Assembly (NCBI GenBank): GCA_022559985.1 | Contig: JAFJTR010000009.1 | Span: 1-64,000, forward strand | Reading direction: 5' to 3' | From: Parastagonospora avenae f. sp. tritici 18332-5 | Lineage: Eukaryota > Ascomycota > Dothideomycetes > Pleosporales > Phaeosphaeriaceae | Length of the DNA: 64,000 nucleotides | Part shown: piece after piece, positions 22,800 through 33,349 of the stretch | How the letters are laid out: each line of letters begins with the position of its first letter | Position numbering within the stretch: position 1 is the first letter of the stretch | Notes under the pieces: generated by a model | The model's input: the letters and a program-made list of their open reading frames with translations, nothing else | Told to the model about the DNA's origin: nothing | Databases searched by the model: none | Position numbers and translations under genes: made by a program

Positions 22800-23522
22800 A
22801 TGAACGGCTGGCTAGTCTTCCTCATAATCTTGCTCCTGCTCGTCTCCATCGCCTACTTCGGCTGGTACTTCTACGCGCGATGGAACGCCTCACGCAACGG
22901 CCTCCCCGCACCCTCCATGAACCCCATCACCGCCTTTAAAAACCGCTCCTCGGGCGCCGCCGCATCAAACTACCCTGGCCCCGCGCCCACCGGTATCAAA
23001 GGCTTCATCGACACGCAGATCCGCAAATTCAAAAACAGAAACACCCGCACCGCCGCCGGCGCCTACGAGGAGCCCGCTTACAACGCCCAACGCGGGCGCG
23101 GCGCCGGCAGCAGACTCGACCCGGATGAGGCGTGGAGCGCGCGTGTCGGCGACGAGGCGTACTACGAAGAGCAGGAACTCGGGCTGCACGAGCCGAGCTC
23201 CACGAGCGCCAATCCCTATGCGAATACCGCGTACGCCGCGCCGTACCCGGGCATCGAGGAGCCCGCGCGTGGACGCAGTCGCCAGCGCGACTCGTACGAC
23301 GAGCATCTGGATGGCAGGAGCGCGCATTCGAATCCGTTTGGGGATGACAATGCGGCGAGTCTGAGGGGTGTTAGTCCGCGGCCGCTAGGCAATGAGGATA
23401 CGAGTTATCATGGCGGTGCGACGGCGCAGATGCCCGCGGGCCCGAGTCATAAGAAGAGTGGCAGTCAGGCGCCGAGCCCGACGGAGAGCAGGAGGAGTAT
23501 CTTCAAGGAGGATATACGGTGA
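22800..23522 (+). CDS. Single-pass membrane protein of unknown function
   Basis: Intronless, 240 aa. Residues 3-26 (GWLVFLIILLLLVSIAYFGW) form one transmembrane segment directly after the start, followed by a basic YARW stretch, which predicts a short lumenal or outer N-terminus and a cytoplasmic hydrophilic tail. The tail is rich in Gly, Arg, Ser and Tyr, with TGIKGFIDTQIRKFKNR and a Ser/Pro-rich end SPTESRRSIFKEDIR. Similar fungal proteins are sometimes named acid phosphatase-like, but no phosphatase motif is present here. The strong start context (CCACCATGA) supports the chosen ATG. Confidence 0.8.
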   Translation: MNGWLVFLIILLLLVSIAYFGWYFYARWNASRNGLPAPSMNPITAFKNRSSGAAASNYPGPAPTGIKGFIDTQIRKFKNRNTRTAAGAYEEPAYNAQRGRGAGSRLDPDEAWSARVGDEAYYEEQELGLHEPSSTSANPYANTAYAAPYPGIEEPARGRSRQRDSYDEHLDGRSAHSNPFGDDNAASLRGVSPRPLGNEDTSYHGGATAQMPAGPSHKKSGSQAPSPTESRRSIFKEDIR

Positions 23523-24527
23523 GGCTGAGGCGGGTGGGAGAGGGTTGTGTAGTTGATGGATGTGTTTGTTCGATACCAAAATGGCGAAGTGGCGTCTTGG
23601 TTTTCCTCAGGGATATACACGTTATGATATCTTGCTGTTCTGGTGCCTAATGCCTGAATCCACTGTCTTATCCTACATCTCGCATGCATCCACCCTCTCT
23701 GATGGCTCAAGTCGTCTGCGGACGCTTCCATGAAGTGGAGTCAACTAGCATTAACTATTCAAATCATACACAAAACCCCTGCATATATTCGCCTAATCGT
23801 ACATGGCTCTCATTTAACAGTGCCTCTTGTCCTCTCGAATAGGCTGAGCGCAATTGATGCACACAACAGTCTAGGTGCAACGAAAGCTGCAAATGACTAT
23901 AAGAAGTGAGACTGCTATATCCGCGTGTTTATGTGATATAGAGGCTACATTCGTCTCTCGCATACGCCCAGTCAGCTGTCTCTCTTGTTAGACAAGTTCT
24001 CGGCGGGTCTTCATTGAAAGATGGTAGTAGAAGATGGACATGGCTCGGCAGTCGATGAAGAATGCCTATGGTATTCTTGAGACTTCTGGCCATCCTGAAA
24101 AGTTGTTTGTGTTTCCATGTGACTGATGAACGGTAGCTGATACTATGCTTAATGTGATTCTGACCACCCTCGGTGCAAAGTTTGGCACCTTCGAGAAGCG
24201 GCCACGGACTCAAAAGTGGGTTTGCCTTGCGCCAGACAAACTTTCAGTGGGTTTTTGCTACACTTAGTATATGCGCTGCCGTCGCAAGCGAAGTCCATGG
24301 TGGTTGTTCTCACAATTCGCAATGGTCGATCAAATAACAAGATAGGCATTGGAGCTCGGCATAGAAAGTAGACTGCTTCATATCCGATTCCGTCGACTTC
24401 GTCGATCGCGGCTTCTCGATAGCAAATGGTGATGCATATGGCATTGACAATCTCAAGTAACCCTTCATACCAACCCGGGGCACTACAGATCCCCCCCGCG
24501 GAAGCCTTCTTAACTCCCTCAGTGTCC
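23523..24527. other. Convergent intergenic region
   Basis: One kilobase between two gene 3' ends. Only short frames (up to 94 codons, minus) without motifs. No RNA gene or repeat recognised. Confidence 0.5.
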
Positions 24528-25653
24528 TTAGATATTCAACAAGCTCAGCAGCCTCCCAGTATAATCAACAGGCTCACGACGGCGGCCACGGAATGGCAGA
24601 CTGTATCGAGCCATCTCTTTGTCAAGGTCGAACTTCCTCCCGTCTCTCATGTCAAGGTAGCTCGGCTCTGGCGCCAGCCCCAGTCCTTCCGCCAAGCCTT
24701 CGACGATGACGTCGAGCTCTTTGAGGCTGCGCGGTATGCCACTGCCCTGTATGATGGCTTGCAAGGGCAGTGATACATTTCCATGTGTGATGGGATGCGC
24801 TGTCGGTGCGGTTGAGTCTAAGGGTGGTGGATGAGCTGGCAGCGGGAGTGTGGCGGGTTCGTTCTGGCTGGAGGGTATCGTACCAAAAGCGTCGTGCTTA
24901 GTGAGAGGCAGAATCATGCCGCGTTCAAAGGTAGGCTCGTTGGATGTCTTGAGTGAGCTGAAAGCGAGACGCACGACCTTCCGACGAGCAGGGAAACTAC
25001 GGGCAGGAGTTCCACGAATGCTCGACGGCAGTGCGGGACGGAAACTCGTTGCCTCGTCTTCGATTCTTGTTGCAGGCTGGTGGTCTAATTCGACCCGTGG
25101 TTCGATATCCGAAAATGTCTCCTCTTTGTCGCAAGTGAAGATGATAACGCGGTCAAGGTTGATGCCTTTCGACACACAATCTGCTGCTGGAAACAGCATG
25201 ACATCGCCGGCATATTGAGTGTCCGGATTGACTCCAGTGCTCCAAGCGCCCTTCTGAGCGCCAGTGTTGTCGATAACACGCTCCAGGTTGGGCGTGTAAG
25301 ATGTGTCAAGCGACACACCTTTCGGGACGGTATGCTTTCGTGCGCCGGTACTTGTAGCAAAGCCGAATGCATTTGGGTTCGCAAACGGCTGTACGTGAAG
25401 TGCAACGAGGGCAGCTTCTCGCTCTCGAGATAGTGGCCATGGCTGAGATGGTTGGTTTGGTAGCACCGACTTGGTCTGTCGGCCGATGCCTAGCAGTCGG
25501 TGCTCGAGAGCTTCCTCCGTTACTTCAATATGGTCGCTGTCGTCTTCAGAATCATCTAAACGTGCAGGTATGATGAGCGCATCTTCTCCCTCCTCTTCCC
25601 CATCGCCGTCGTCCTCTTCTTCTTCCTCGTCATCGTCGTCGTCCTCATCTTCT

Positions 25654-25698
<45 letters not shown>

Positions 25699-25994
25699 CT
25701 CTCCCCATCTACCTCGAACTCTTCCTCATCTTCCTCGTTCACATCCTCTCCAGCCGCCGCGACTCGTGCGGTTCCACCGTTTTTCTTCGCGCGAGGTGCG
25801 CGCACATAAAGTATACGCCGATCGAACTTTCCATCAGGCCGAGGGCGTACACCTCTGAGCGAATGAGAGTCTTCCTCCTCTGAATCTGGAGGTGTCTGCA
25901 CCGGCGCTGGAATGGGATTGTACTTGAAAGCCTTGGCTGGTAAGCTTCCCAAAACATCGGCCTCTTCGTCGCCATCTCGCTTGCGCTTAAACAT
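24528..25994 (-). CDS. Acidic-tract protein of unknown function
   Basis: The frame is open from 26210, but the start at 25994 (MFKRKRDGDEEAD) is favoured because it gives a compact basic N-terminus and the upstream extension looks like leader sequence; this yields 488 aa (560 from 26210). A region near residues 80-145 is almost pure Asp/Glu and is encoded by a repeat of GAC/GAT-type codons. Afterwards come a folded-looking middle (SREREAALVALHVQPFANP, GVNPDTQYAGDVMLFPAADC) and a C-terminal LLSLLNI end. Such acidic tracts are common in nuclear histone- or RNP-binding proteins, but I recognise no domain. It appears intact. Confidence 0.75.
25618..25700. repeat. ATCGTC microsatellite encoding poly-Asp
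   Basis: From about 25655 to 25698 the plus strand repeats ATCGTC units, flanked by imperfect TCTTCC/TCGTC copies. It lies inside the coding sequence of the acidic-tract protein and encodes aspartate on the minus strand. The three-base periodicity keeps the frame when copies are gained or lost. Confidence 0.9.
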
Positions 25995-27170
25995 GATGTA
26001 GGTCCGCGTTGTATTTCGTCTCATCTGGTGCACAATGTCGTTAGCGGCAAGGGCTGCGCAGTGGGTAGGGTATTCAATAGGATGCGGTTGAGACGATGTC
26101 GCGCAGTGTAGGAGGATTTCGTTGCGGGTCGGTGCAGGCTCGAGTGCACTTTTTGGCCCTGAGAAGGCGAGGCAGCTGGCCCCAAGCTGCGAAGACCCAG
26201 CGTTATTCACCTTCGCCCTGAGCCGCCTGCCTGCTCCTTCGCGGGCACGCAGCTCGTGGACTTTGGCGCTAGACGGGACTGATCGAGAGGCCCGGACACC
26301 TTCGTATATCCTCTGCGTCGGCTGTTCTACATTGAAATGCGACGCGAGTCCCTCATAAGCTCTAGAGACATCAGCAGTGCTGTTTTCAACGCACGCGGGC
26401 AGACTTAGCAGTAGTTTGAGATTGATCGGAGGACGACAGGCTATCTCAAAAGCTGCTAAACGAACGATAAGAGAGCGTTCCCATGTTAAATCGAGGTCTG
26501 GTCATGTCAAGTCCTTCAATGGCATCTACAATCCCCTCGCTACAATCACTTTCGAGACATATACGAATGCCCATTTTGGCGGATAGCAGGTACGGACGCG
26601 GCTCAGGTGAAGGATAGGCTCACTAAAGTACAGGACAAACATTGTTTGCCAGCAATACTCTTGACCTGAAGCAAACTCACAAGAACGGGCGTCAATTTAT
26701 TTTCCGTTCACTTGACCGCCTTCTTTTCGTCCGACCAGCAGTGCCATTGAGAATTGAAGATCACTATCTTGTTCCAACCGCTACCTAATCTCACAAACAC
26801 CTAACTCTACTCTCGCAGGACGTGCGCGCCGCTACTGCTAATTACATGCCGTCGGCGAGTTCACCCATCTTCTACAAGCTCACACACTCTACATCCTCCC
26901 CTTGTGTCTTTCGGTACAACAGGCATTCTCCGCATAAGAGTCAATTCAGGAGTCATCTGATCTTCATAAAAACTTGTGGTGTCATTCTTGCAGTAGTGGC
27001 CTAGAGAAATGATGTACATGGAAGAAAGAGAAAGGGACCGTAATTCAAGGAAGGTGGTGCTGCGCGGGTTACCAGATCTTTGATCCGGGTGACTGTCGAG
27101 CTTCGCGCAGAAACGCCTGGTCATGAACTAATCATGTGCGTAAGCTCGATATTGTATCTTGATTTAACAA
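25995..27170. other. Intergenic region upstream of the acidic-tract gene
   Basis: Presumed promoter of the acidic-tract gene followed by about 1 kb with only short frames. No gene, RNA or inverted repeat recognised. Confidence 0.45.
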
Positions 27171-27335
27171 TGTATGTTGGTAGGGGTTCTGGTCTGAGCG
27201 CTGCTCGGACGCCGCGATCAGCGCGTCTGACCGCGTGACCGAGATCAGTGCGCCTGGTTGCGTAGTTGGGATATTGACGATACTTGTGATCCGACAATGT
27301 AGTTTATATTTCAAATAAATCTCCGTTTTTTTACA
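27171..27335 (+). mobile_element. Possible copia-type LTR (165 bp), isolated
   Basis: The segment starts TGTATGTTGG and ends TTTTTTTACA (TG...CA ends) and is followed at once by ATTGGTATTGGACATTG, which resembles the TGGTAT-type primer-binding sites that follow 5' LTRs of Ty1/copia elements. The sequence after it (27336-27764) is AT-richer than its surroundings and holds no gag or pol frame. I found no second LTR copy and no flanking duplication (AACAA before, ATTGG after), so this is a weak candidate. Confidence 0.25.
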
Positions 27336-27764
27336 ATTGGTATTGGACATTGTGAACCGGTCTGAGAGAGTCTATCACAAGACCTCCAGCTTTGTTCTCC
27401 TAGATCGTAGCTTCAAGGGTGAACTTAAGCGAGCTCTCCAATTCTACATTTATTTTTGCTCTTTTACGCACTTTTCGCCAAGCTTTCTTTCACTCTCTAG
27501 TCTACCTATAGCACCTGACACGTGACGTTCGACTTCTTACTGCTCGAAACAACGCTATACCTTAATCATCACATTCTGTTAGCTTATTCCGAATATCTTT
27601 ATATCACTCTAGGCTGCATGTGTGAATCCTTTGGACGTTTCTCGTATAGCTCCGCTACTATTTGGTTGTTATTATTTTTGCTGTACTTCACCTATGCTAC
27701 GCCCGGATGTGTGATCGATTTCTTGAACTTGATTCCATTATCACTCCTGTCTTACCTCACGTGC
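27336..27764. other. AT-richer non-coding stretch
   Basis: Pyrimidine- and AT-rich compared with neighbours, with frames of at most 84 codons that look like chance hydrophobic translations. It could be the decayed inside of the element suggested at 27171 or a long 3' region of the coiled-coil gene. Confidence 0.4.
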
Positions 27765-28268
27765 CTAATTTAAGTCACGTAGCTCGCGTGCTACCCGTTC
27801 TTTTTCCAACAAGTCGTTCTGCGCTACCACTACAGCCTTCTGCGCCAGCACCAAGGCGCTCTGATCGGCCTCCAACCTCGGCCTTGCCAGGGCTACTTTT
27901 GCATCCGCTTGCGTAGATCTCGCTCTTTTCTCCTCATTCCGTCTTTCTTGCTGCTGCCTTCCTCTCTTCTTCTCGCTGCGATCCCCAATGTCTTTGTTCC
28001 GAAGGTCTCGCGCCACATCTTCCTCAGCGTTTTCATTTCGGAACTGAGAAATGAAATCTGCAAACATGTCGTCGAAGGCCTCTTGCGATAACGGGTCGGC
28101 AGCCGAACGCTGTAGGGATGGATTCTTTGGACTCTGCTTGGATGCTGCCAGCACCACATCACCGGTCTTATCATCTGTTCCTGTTGGAGCAGGCGATGGA
28201 CCACGCATGGGCTTTTGCTGCCGAGGTTCTGGCTTTGCCGCCAAGGTCTTTTTGGTGAAGTCTTCCAT
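27765..28268 (-). CDS. Coiled-coil hypothetical protein
   Basis: 167 aa, hydrophilic. The first 60 residues are Pro/Ser/Lys-rich; then QEAFDDMFADFISQFRNE looks helical, and residues of about 95-165 form a strongly charged helix (RSEKKRGRQQQERRNEEKRA, then Ala/Val-rich heptads to ELRDLN), consistent with a coiled coil. No catalytic motif. It may be a genuine small gene or part of an old element, since it lies between an AT-rich stretch and an uncertain gene; an intact frame of this length with low-chance composition favours a gene. Confidence 0.5.
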   Translation of the reverse strand: MEDFTKKTLAAKPEPRQQKPMRGPSPAPTGTDDKTGDVVLAASKQSPKNPSLQRSAADPLSQEAFDDMFADFISQFRNENAEEDVARDLRNKDIGDRSEKKRGRQQQERRNEEKRARSTQADAKVALARPRLEADQSALVLAQKAVVVAQNDLLEKERVARELRDLN

Positions 28269-28499
28269 CTAGTCCGGCAAAAGTGCTTCAGATACATGAT
28301 CTTGATAGAAGTTGCGTACTAAGGGGTGGCCGACGTTGATGATAAGTGGCTCTTGGAAGGCCATATGAGGCCTTTATAGGAAGATCCCAACAACGATGAG
28401 ATAAGCAAGTTCAGACGCGTTTGGGCAGCGATGCACGCTTTTCTTGGGCCGAATACCATGTTTCCTCACCACTTCATGCTTGCGTACACCATGGTACAC

Positions 28500-29240
28500 T
28501 CAGAGCCAAAATGTTCCCTTGTACCGCAAATTGAGCACGGACTGGTACAGTCGATCGCCTTCCCATGCCTGTATGTCGAAAAGCATGAAGGAAAACCTCT
28601 TTTTCTTGATGACCAGAGAAGGCTTCATGATGGTGATGGTGAACTCATCATAGGATTTACGAGCAGGCGGAAGGTAGCTGATTATAGGATCGATGAGCTG
28701 ATGGATGGGCTCTACACGCATAACTTCCCCGCGGTCCATGTCGAGTATGATTGTAGTGCCTAGACGCTGTTCGAGTGTAGGGATCTCGTGTCCCGTTTGA
28801 TCGTACATAGGAGAGGGGTCATACAGTGGCGCAGATATCTTGGTGAGGTCCTGGGGAAATGGTCAGACATTTGTTTGTTTGTGTTTTCACCAGATACGAA
28901 GTCTTGGAGGTTTTCAGGTGCTGCGGAAGCGTCCTGCACATCATATTCATGCGACGTATCGAGACGCAATATCGAATCAAGTATCGCTTAACGGTGAAGA
29001 ACTTACTGAGGATTTCCCAGCACTGCCAGAAGGTGTCACTTGTCGGGGTATCGCTGCGGTTGCGCGCTCTCCGTAGCTTGGCCATATTGACGCATTGCCA
29101 TAAATGGTGGCATTCAGATGATGCATGAACGCGCTGTCGATACGTGGACGATTGTCAAGCTGAAGTCGGTGTAGAGGTTGGACAGGGCGCGAAGGTAGGG
29201 TCTGGTCGAGGCAGTGGTCGGCGTGAAAGTCTAGTCGCAA
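28500..29240 (-). CDS. Unknown protein, three-exon model
   Basis: No single long frame is present, but three minus-strand segments join in phase: 29240-29007 (donor GTAAGT), 28933-28898 (a 36-nt exon, acceptor GTGCAG, donor GTATCT) and 28850-28500 (acceptor CCCCAG). All joins are phase 0 and total 207 codons (206 aa). The last exon is the most protein-like: PTLEQRLGTTIILDMDRGEV, then HQLIDPIISYLPP and KKKRFSFMLFDIQAWEGDR. The protein might start at the inner ATG near 29126. I recognise no family, and the long antisense frame at 28431-28763 is probably its shadow. Confidence 0.5.
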
Positions 29241-29776
29241 CAGTTGCAGCTGCTATATTATGTAATGGCTGGAAGATTCCTTGGGATGTACGTATTCCTC
29301 CATTTCACTCCACCTCGAATGTTATCTTGACCTCGAGTACAACTGGATATGAGCTGTATCGAATCAATACCCACAATGGTAGCGGAGAATGTTAATAGTC
29401 TAAGAGCATGCCTGGCATTGTAGTACTTGAACCGAAATGTCTAGTGTTAAAGCCCAATACTGGCCGCGATTGGGATCCCCGAGCAGCTAGCATTAGACGT
29501 GAAAGTCAGATTGTTACTATCAGTTTTTACTATCGCTAGCAGCTGTTACATCACTATCTAGATACTGTAGACCTCCCCTCTGTCTACCTCACATTAATTG
29601 CCGAGTGTTGTTTTCGTAAGACAAGGGGTGGGGCAGTGAAGGACCAGTCACCTGATCCAAGCGTGCGTTTGGCAAACGCACTAGTGTATACAACGGAGCT
29701 CGCGAAACGGCAACTTGTTTCAGTGTTTTTGATACCTCCACGACATATACCACACCGTTGTGGATAAGACTGCAAG
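29241..29776. other. Intergenic region
   Basis: Divergent region between the three-exon gene and the coiled-coil gene at 29777. Only short frames of up to about 100 codons; no repeat or RNA gene recognised. Confidence 0.45.
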
Positions 29777-30512
29777 ATGGCAGGCGACCCAAAGGAGTGC
29801 GCATCTCGGGGTGTGCCCGGAGATGTATGTTTCACGCCCTTGCAGGACGAGAGAGAGACATCTAACATACCTGTTGCAGCTTGCACCACTTTGGAGCTTA
29901 CCAGGTCTACTGCATCACGGCACGATCCCTCGCTGCGTACCTCAAGACCTCCCGTCCCTTACACAGGACATCACAGATTGCGATACTGGAATCTCACAGG
30001 AAGATCATGGCTTCTTCACGGCGGCTGATCCGTTCGAGCCGTCAAGTCACCCAGCTCTTCCGTACTTCACACTGTCTCATCAAATTATACCTCAATTCAT
30101 GTCGGGCTATGTCAGCATGAAGCAGCACGAACGCGCGATGAAGCACAGCGTAAAGCTGACACAAGAACTCATGCGGGCCCGAGAAGAGGTAAAGAAGGCG
30201 AGAAAGGAGACCGAGCAGGCCAAGCTTTCGTTTCGCACGCTTGCGAACTGGACTTATCACGAGCGGCAGATACTTCTGGACAAGTTGACTGGAATGAGAT
30301 TGGAGGCCGAGAAGCACATCAAAGTGGTACAGCAGGACATGAACGATGTGCTCACGGATGATTCCAGTATGGCTGATACGAGGGATGAAGACAACAGCGG
30401 CGGTGGCGAAGAACATGAGCCGCCCGAGTTCACCAGAGGCTCGTCACTCGACGACGCAATTGACCAGTTGATTGCAGAGGAGAAAGCGAAGCTAACTTAC
30501 GCCAGTTTTTGA
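29777..30512 (+). CDS. Coiled-coil protein of unknown function, 2 exons
   Basis: Exons 29777-29824 and 29880-30512 (intron GTATGT to GTTGCAG with a CTAAC branch point) give 226 aa in phase. A longer unspliced frame from 29760 also exists but is less likely given the perfect intron signals. Residues from about 85 onwards include HSVKLTQELMRAREEVKKAR and a second helix to about 160, a clear coiled coil, followed by an acidic Gly/Glu segment and a final helix SLDDAIDQLIAEEKAKL. No enzyme motif. Possibly a structural or adaptor protein. Confidence 0.65.
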
Positions 30513-30690
30513 ACGGCAGCACGAGAACATCGACACTGGAGGGGTGTACAGTGGATAAACTGCGGACGTGCAGCGATCCGCCTCCAAGTAGCTTGAAAAT
30601 ACAGAACATGTTTCATTAATCCACAAATCCTTCGCTGTGCTGCCACTCACCAGAACGGCCACGAATTGTTGCGCTACCTAGTACGTGAGC

Positions 30691-31896
30691 TCAATTTCCC
30701 GACGTCATAACCCATGTCAACACGTATGGGGTGAAGCCGTGTCCTTTCTTTGCCGCAGGCTTCTTTTTCTTACGCCTGACATCATCCATGGTTCTACCCG
30801 GCCATTGTTGTGGCCACTCGGTTAGGGTGGCAGGCGCTGTTTGTATGACTCGAAGGTCGTTCGTTTCGTAGGTACGGTTTAACTTTCGCATCTGACCCAT
30901 GTAATGTGCAGCGATCAAGCTTTCTCCAGCATGGCTTGTCACCGCCTGAAGTCGGTACTTAAGAGGAACACTCTTGTTGGTCTGATGGCGAGTCAAGTCG
31001 AGAGCTTTTCGAAGATTGACAACAGTGTTGACCTTAGTGAGTTCGGCAACAGGTTGTCCTTGCTTATTCTTCTGTTTGGTAAGAACTTTTTGGTGCAGTC
31101 TTAGTTGCATGGTGAGCACTTGGAGCGCAACTTCGATTTTCATAACCTGGTTATGCCTGACGCTTGCTGCTGGAGAGCAATCGTCGCAGTCCTTTTCAGT
31201 AGTGTCGATCATGGTGTTGTTTTTGGCCCGATCCAAGTCAATTGTGCCAGTCTCCGGAAGGGAGATCTGGAAAAGGGAGTCTGCAGCAATGGCTGGCGTT
31301 GTAACACGACCGCAGCCATCTGTTGCACAGGTATCCGTATAGGCGAGGTCCAAGAAGAAGATTGCATCTGCCTCATCTGTCCATGCCTGTAATTTCGGAC
31401 CTAAGACATTCGAATCAATAAAGGCGTTGACAAGATGTTCAGCATATTGTGAGGGATCTTCCATGCTGTGTGTGCCTGAAAACCAGCGCAATGGAAGCCC
31501 ATCCCAGAACTCAGCCTTATCCAGCTCGTTGACTTTGTTGTCGATGTCTGCTTGGGTGCTTTCTTTGTCCCAATACACATCAGCAAGCTTCTTGAACGCA
31601 CAAGATGGGCATATCCGTGCTGGTACATGCCGGTGGTCGTGATGATACGCGCATCGGTAGCGGAATATTTGATGAGTGTCGCTCCAGTTGAGGATGCGTG
31701 GGCAATGAAGATAGGCCTTCACCATCTCGCGGCGATGACACTCTAGTCCCGGGCGACTTATACCTCGTGCATCTCGTCCGATCACCTTCTGTGGCCATCC
31801 TCGACTGATGTGTGAAATGGCGTTGTTTTTGGCTTGCTGGCGCAAAGACCCGCCCCGATTCTGTCTTGGAGGGAGGTTGCAAAGTGTTGGCGCCAT
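30691..31896 (-). CDS. Divergent ubiquitin-specific protease (USP/UCH domain)
   Basis: About 401 aa from 31896 (406 from an ATG at 31911), no introns. The N-terminal GLECHRREMVKAYLHCPRILNW aligns in pattern with the USP Cys box (normally NTCYxNxxLQxLxHxPxFxxW), placing the catalytic Cys at about residue 53. A zinc-finger-like CPSCAFKKLADVYW and a CATDGCGRV segment follow, and the His box is YRLQAVTSHAGESLIAAHY, near the C-terminus, before a basic Lys tract and FTPYVLTWV. The usual Gly-His-Tyr reads Ala-His-Tyr. Family role: removal of ubiquitin from proteins. The Cys-box changes make activity uncertain. Head to head with the ISG12-like gene. Confidence 0.72.
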   Translation of the reverse strand: MAPTLCNLPPRQNRGGSLRQQAKNNAISHISRGWPQKVIGRDARGISRPGLECHRREMVKAYLHCPRILNWSDTHQIFRYRCAYHHDHRHVPARICPSCAFKKLADVYWDKESTQADIDNKVNELDKAEFWDGLPLRWFSGTHSMEDPSQYAEHLVNAFIDSNVLGPKLQAWTDEADAIFFLDLAYTDTCATDGCGRVTTPAIAADSLFQISLPETGTIDLDRAKNNTMIDTTEKDCDDCSPAASVRHNQVMKIEVALQVLTMQLRLHQKVLTKQKNKQGQPVAELTKVNTVVNLRKALDLTRHQTNKSVPLKYRLQAVTSHAGESLIAAHYMGQMRKLNRTYETNDLRVIQTAPATLTEWPQQWPGRTMDDVRRKKKKPAAKKGHGFTPYVLTWVMTSGN

Positions 31897-32439
31897 CGTA
31901 CAATTTTGCAATAGCGATTATGCGTGCGATCTGTTCAATGAATAGGGATCAAATGTTGCGTGGTGTCTACGAGCAGGCCGTACAGTGCCGTTTATCATGT
32001 CCTCCATCAAGTTCCCGAAGAACAATGCAGAGTGAATGAAGGATTTGAGACAAAGGAACAATCGACCCACAAAGGTAACAATGAGAGGTGAATGCGAGAT
32101 AAACCCATTGTTGTCGACAACCGGAGCGCGGGCCTGGAGCGAACTCATGTCCCTGAGTCCATAAAGCGTCTTGATGAGGACGATCGCTTCGATGGAGCGT
32201 TGCGACATGTTCCAGCTCTTACCGTCCCGTAATATATCATCTCCCGCCAAGTGAAGGACAAAACATGCAAAGTGCCCTCTAGGAGGTGTTGTGTTGAGGT
32301 GGCTTAGTCAGGCTAGCGTTCACGGCGACCATTCGCTAGTCCCCACCACTGCGGCGGCTGCGTCACCACAGCAGAAGGTTGGAGTCGTTAACACCACGTG
32401 CACATCCAAAATCTCAAAGTATCCGCGGCCTCTAGCAAA
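31897..32439. promoter_or_regulatory. Shared divergent promoter of USP and ISG12-like genes
   Basis: 543 bp between divergent starts. A minus-strand frame (32250-31918) is in the same frame as the USP but separated from it by a stop; its translation has no clear USP motif, so I treat it as leader or chance. No TATA box obvious. Confidence 0.45.
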
Positions 32440-33349
32440 ATGGGTAATCTATTCTCATCGCCCGACGCAGAGCACCCCGAAGAATTCGATGCCGCCGACA
32501 AGGCTGAACTCGAGACCAACGAGAATACCTCTACTCTCAGCAATTCAAGCTCTTCTGATGATGACAACTCGACTACTCCAGCTCCTCGAGACAGCGTTCC
32601 CCGGTCAGGTGGTATCATTCGACTTGCGCCTTTGGGAAACCCGTTCCAAGCTGCCCTCCAGGCCGTCACCAACAAGGTGCAGGTGCTGGCTTCCCGAGCT
32701 TACGACGCGATCTCAAATTCGGTGAGCAAGATCAGAAAGAGCTTCGTCGGGGTTGCGGAAAAGGTTGGCGGGTGGGCGAAAGCTCATCCAGCTCAAGCTG
32801 CTGCAGTCACTGCATTTCTCGTTATCATGGTCAGCACTCCCGTTGCACTTGCAAGTCTGGGCTTCAATACAGCTGGTATTGCCGCAGGTATTATAGCCAA
32901 AGTTTGTTCGTAATCTAGACCTATCTGACATGATCGTAGCAAGCGCAGCGGCGGGAATCCAGTCCGGCATCGGCAGTGTGGCTGCGGGCTCTGCATTCGC
33001 GATATGCCAGAGCGCTATGATGGGCGGATATGGTGCTTTCATATTCGCTGCCCTTCCTGCAGTTTCAAGCGCCTTAGCTTGGGCCGGCGCCGCCCTCTGG
33101 ACCTGGTGGAAGGGTAGCGGATCAACAGATGGAGCCGGCGGACCAACAGATGGAGACGGCGTAGGAACCGGAATAGACATCGACAAGAAGGTAGCTCTTA
33201 TAAAGGCTGAAGCACCGACGATGAGCATTGCGAAGGAGCTTGTCATAGACACCGGTCAGATCATCAAGCTCAGCGCAATCTTCGTTGCAGCTACCGCGGT
33301 GTATCGTTACCGTCAGTGGCAGAGTGCTCGGAGCGACCCGAGCACTTAA
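32440..33349 (+). CDS. IFI6/IFI27 (ISG12, Ifi-6-16 family)-like membrane protein
   Basis: Exons 32440-32887 and 32940-33349 encode 285 aa. The N-terminal 55 residues are acidic and Ser-rich and start MGNLFSS, which has the MGxxxS pattern for N-myristoylation. An amphipathic region (ALQAVTNKVQVLASRAYDAI) precedes the family core: a hydrophobic AHPAQAAAVTAFLVIMVSTP, then GFNTAGIAA joined across the intron to SAAAGIQSGIGSVAAGSAFA and GGYGAFIFAALPAV. This Gly/Ala-rich double helix is the Ifi-6-16 signature. A linker and a last hydrophobic helix (IIKLSAIFVAATAVY) complete it. Animal members sit in mitochondrial or ER membranes and affect cell death; the fungal role is unknown. Confidence 0.82.

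Noticed and set aside
25471..25809. Plus-strand frame encoding a long serine run
   Set aside because: It is the antisense reading of the aspartate repeat in the acidic-tract gene.
31918..32250. 110-codon frame directly upstream of and in frame with the USP
   Set aside because: Separated by a stop codon, and its sequence does not match the USP start; the Cys box is already present in the downstream frame.
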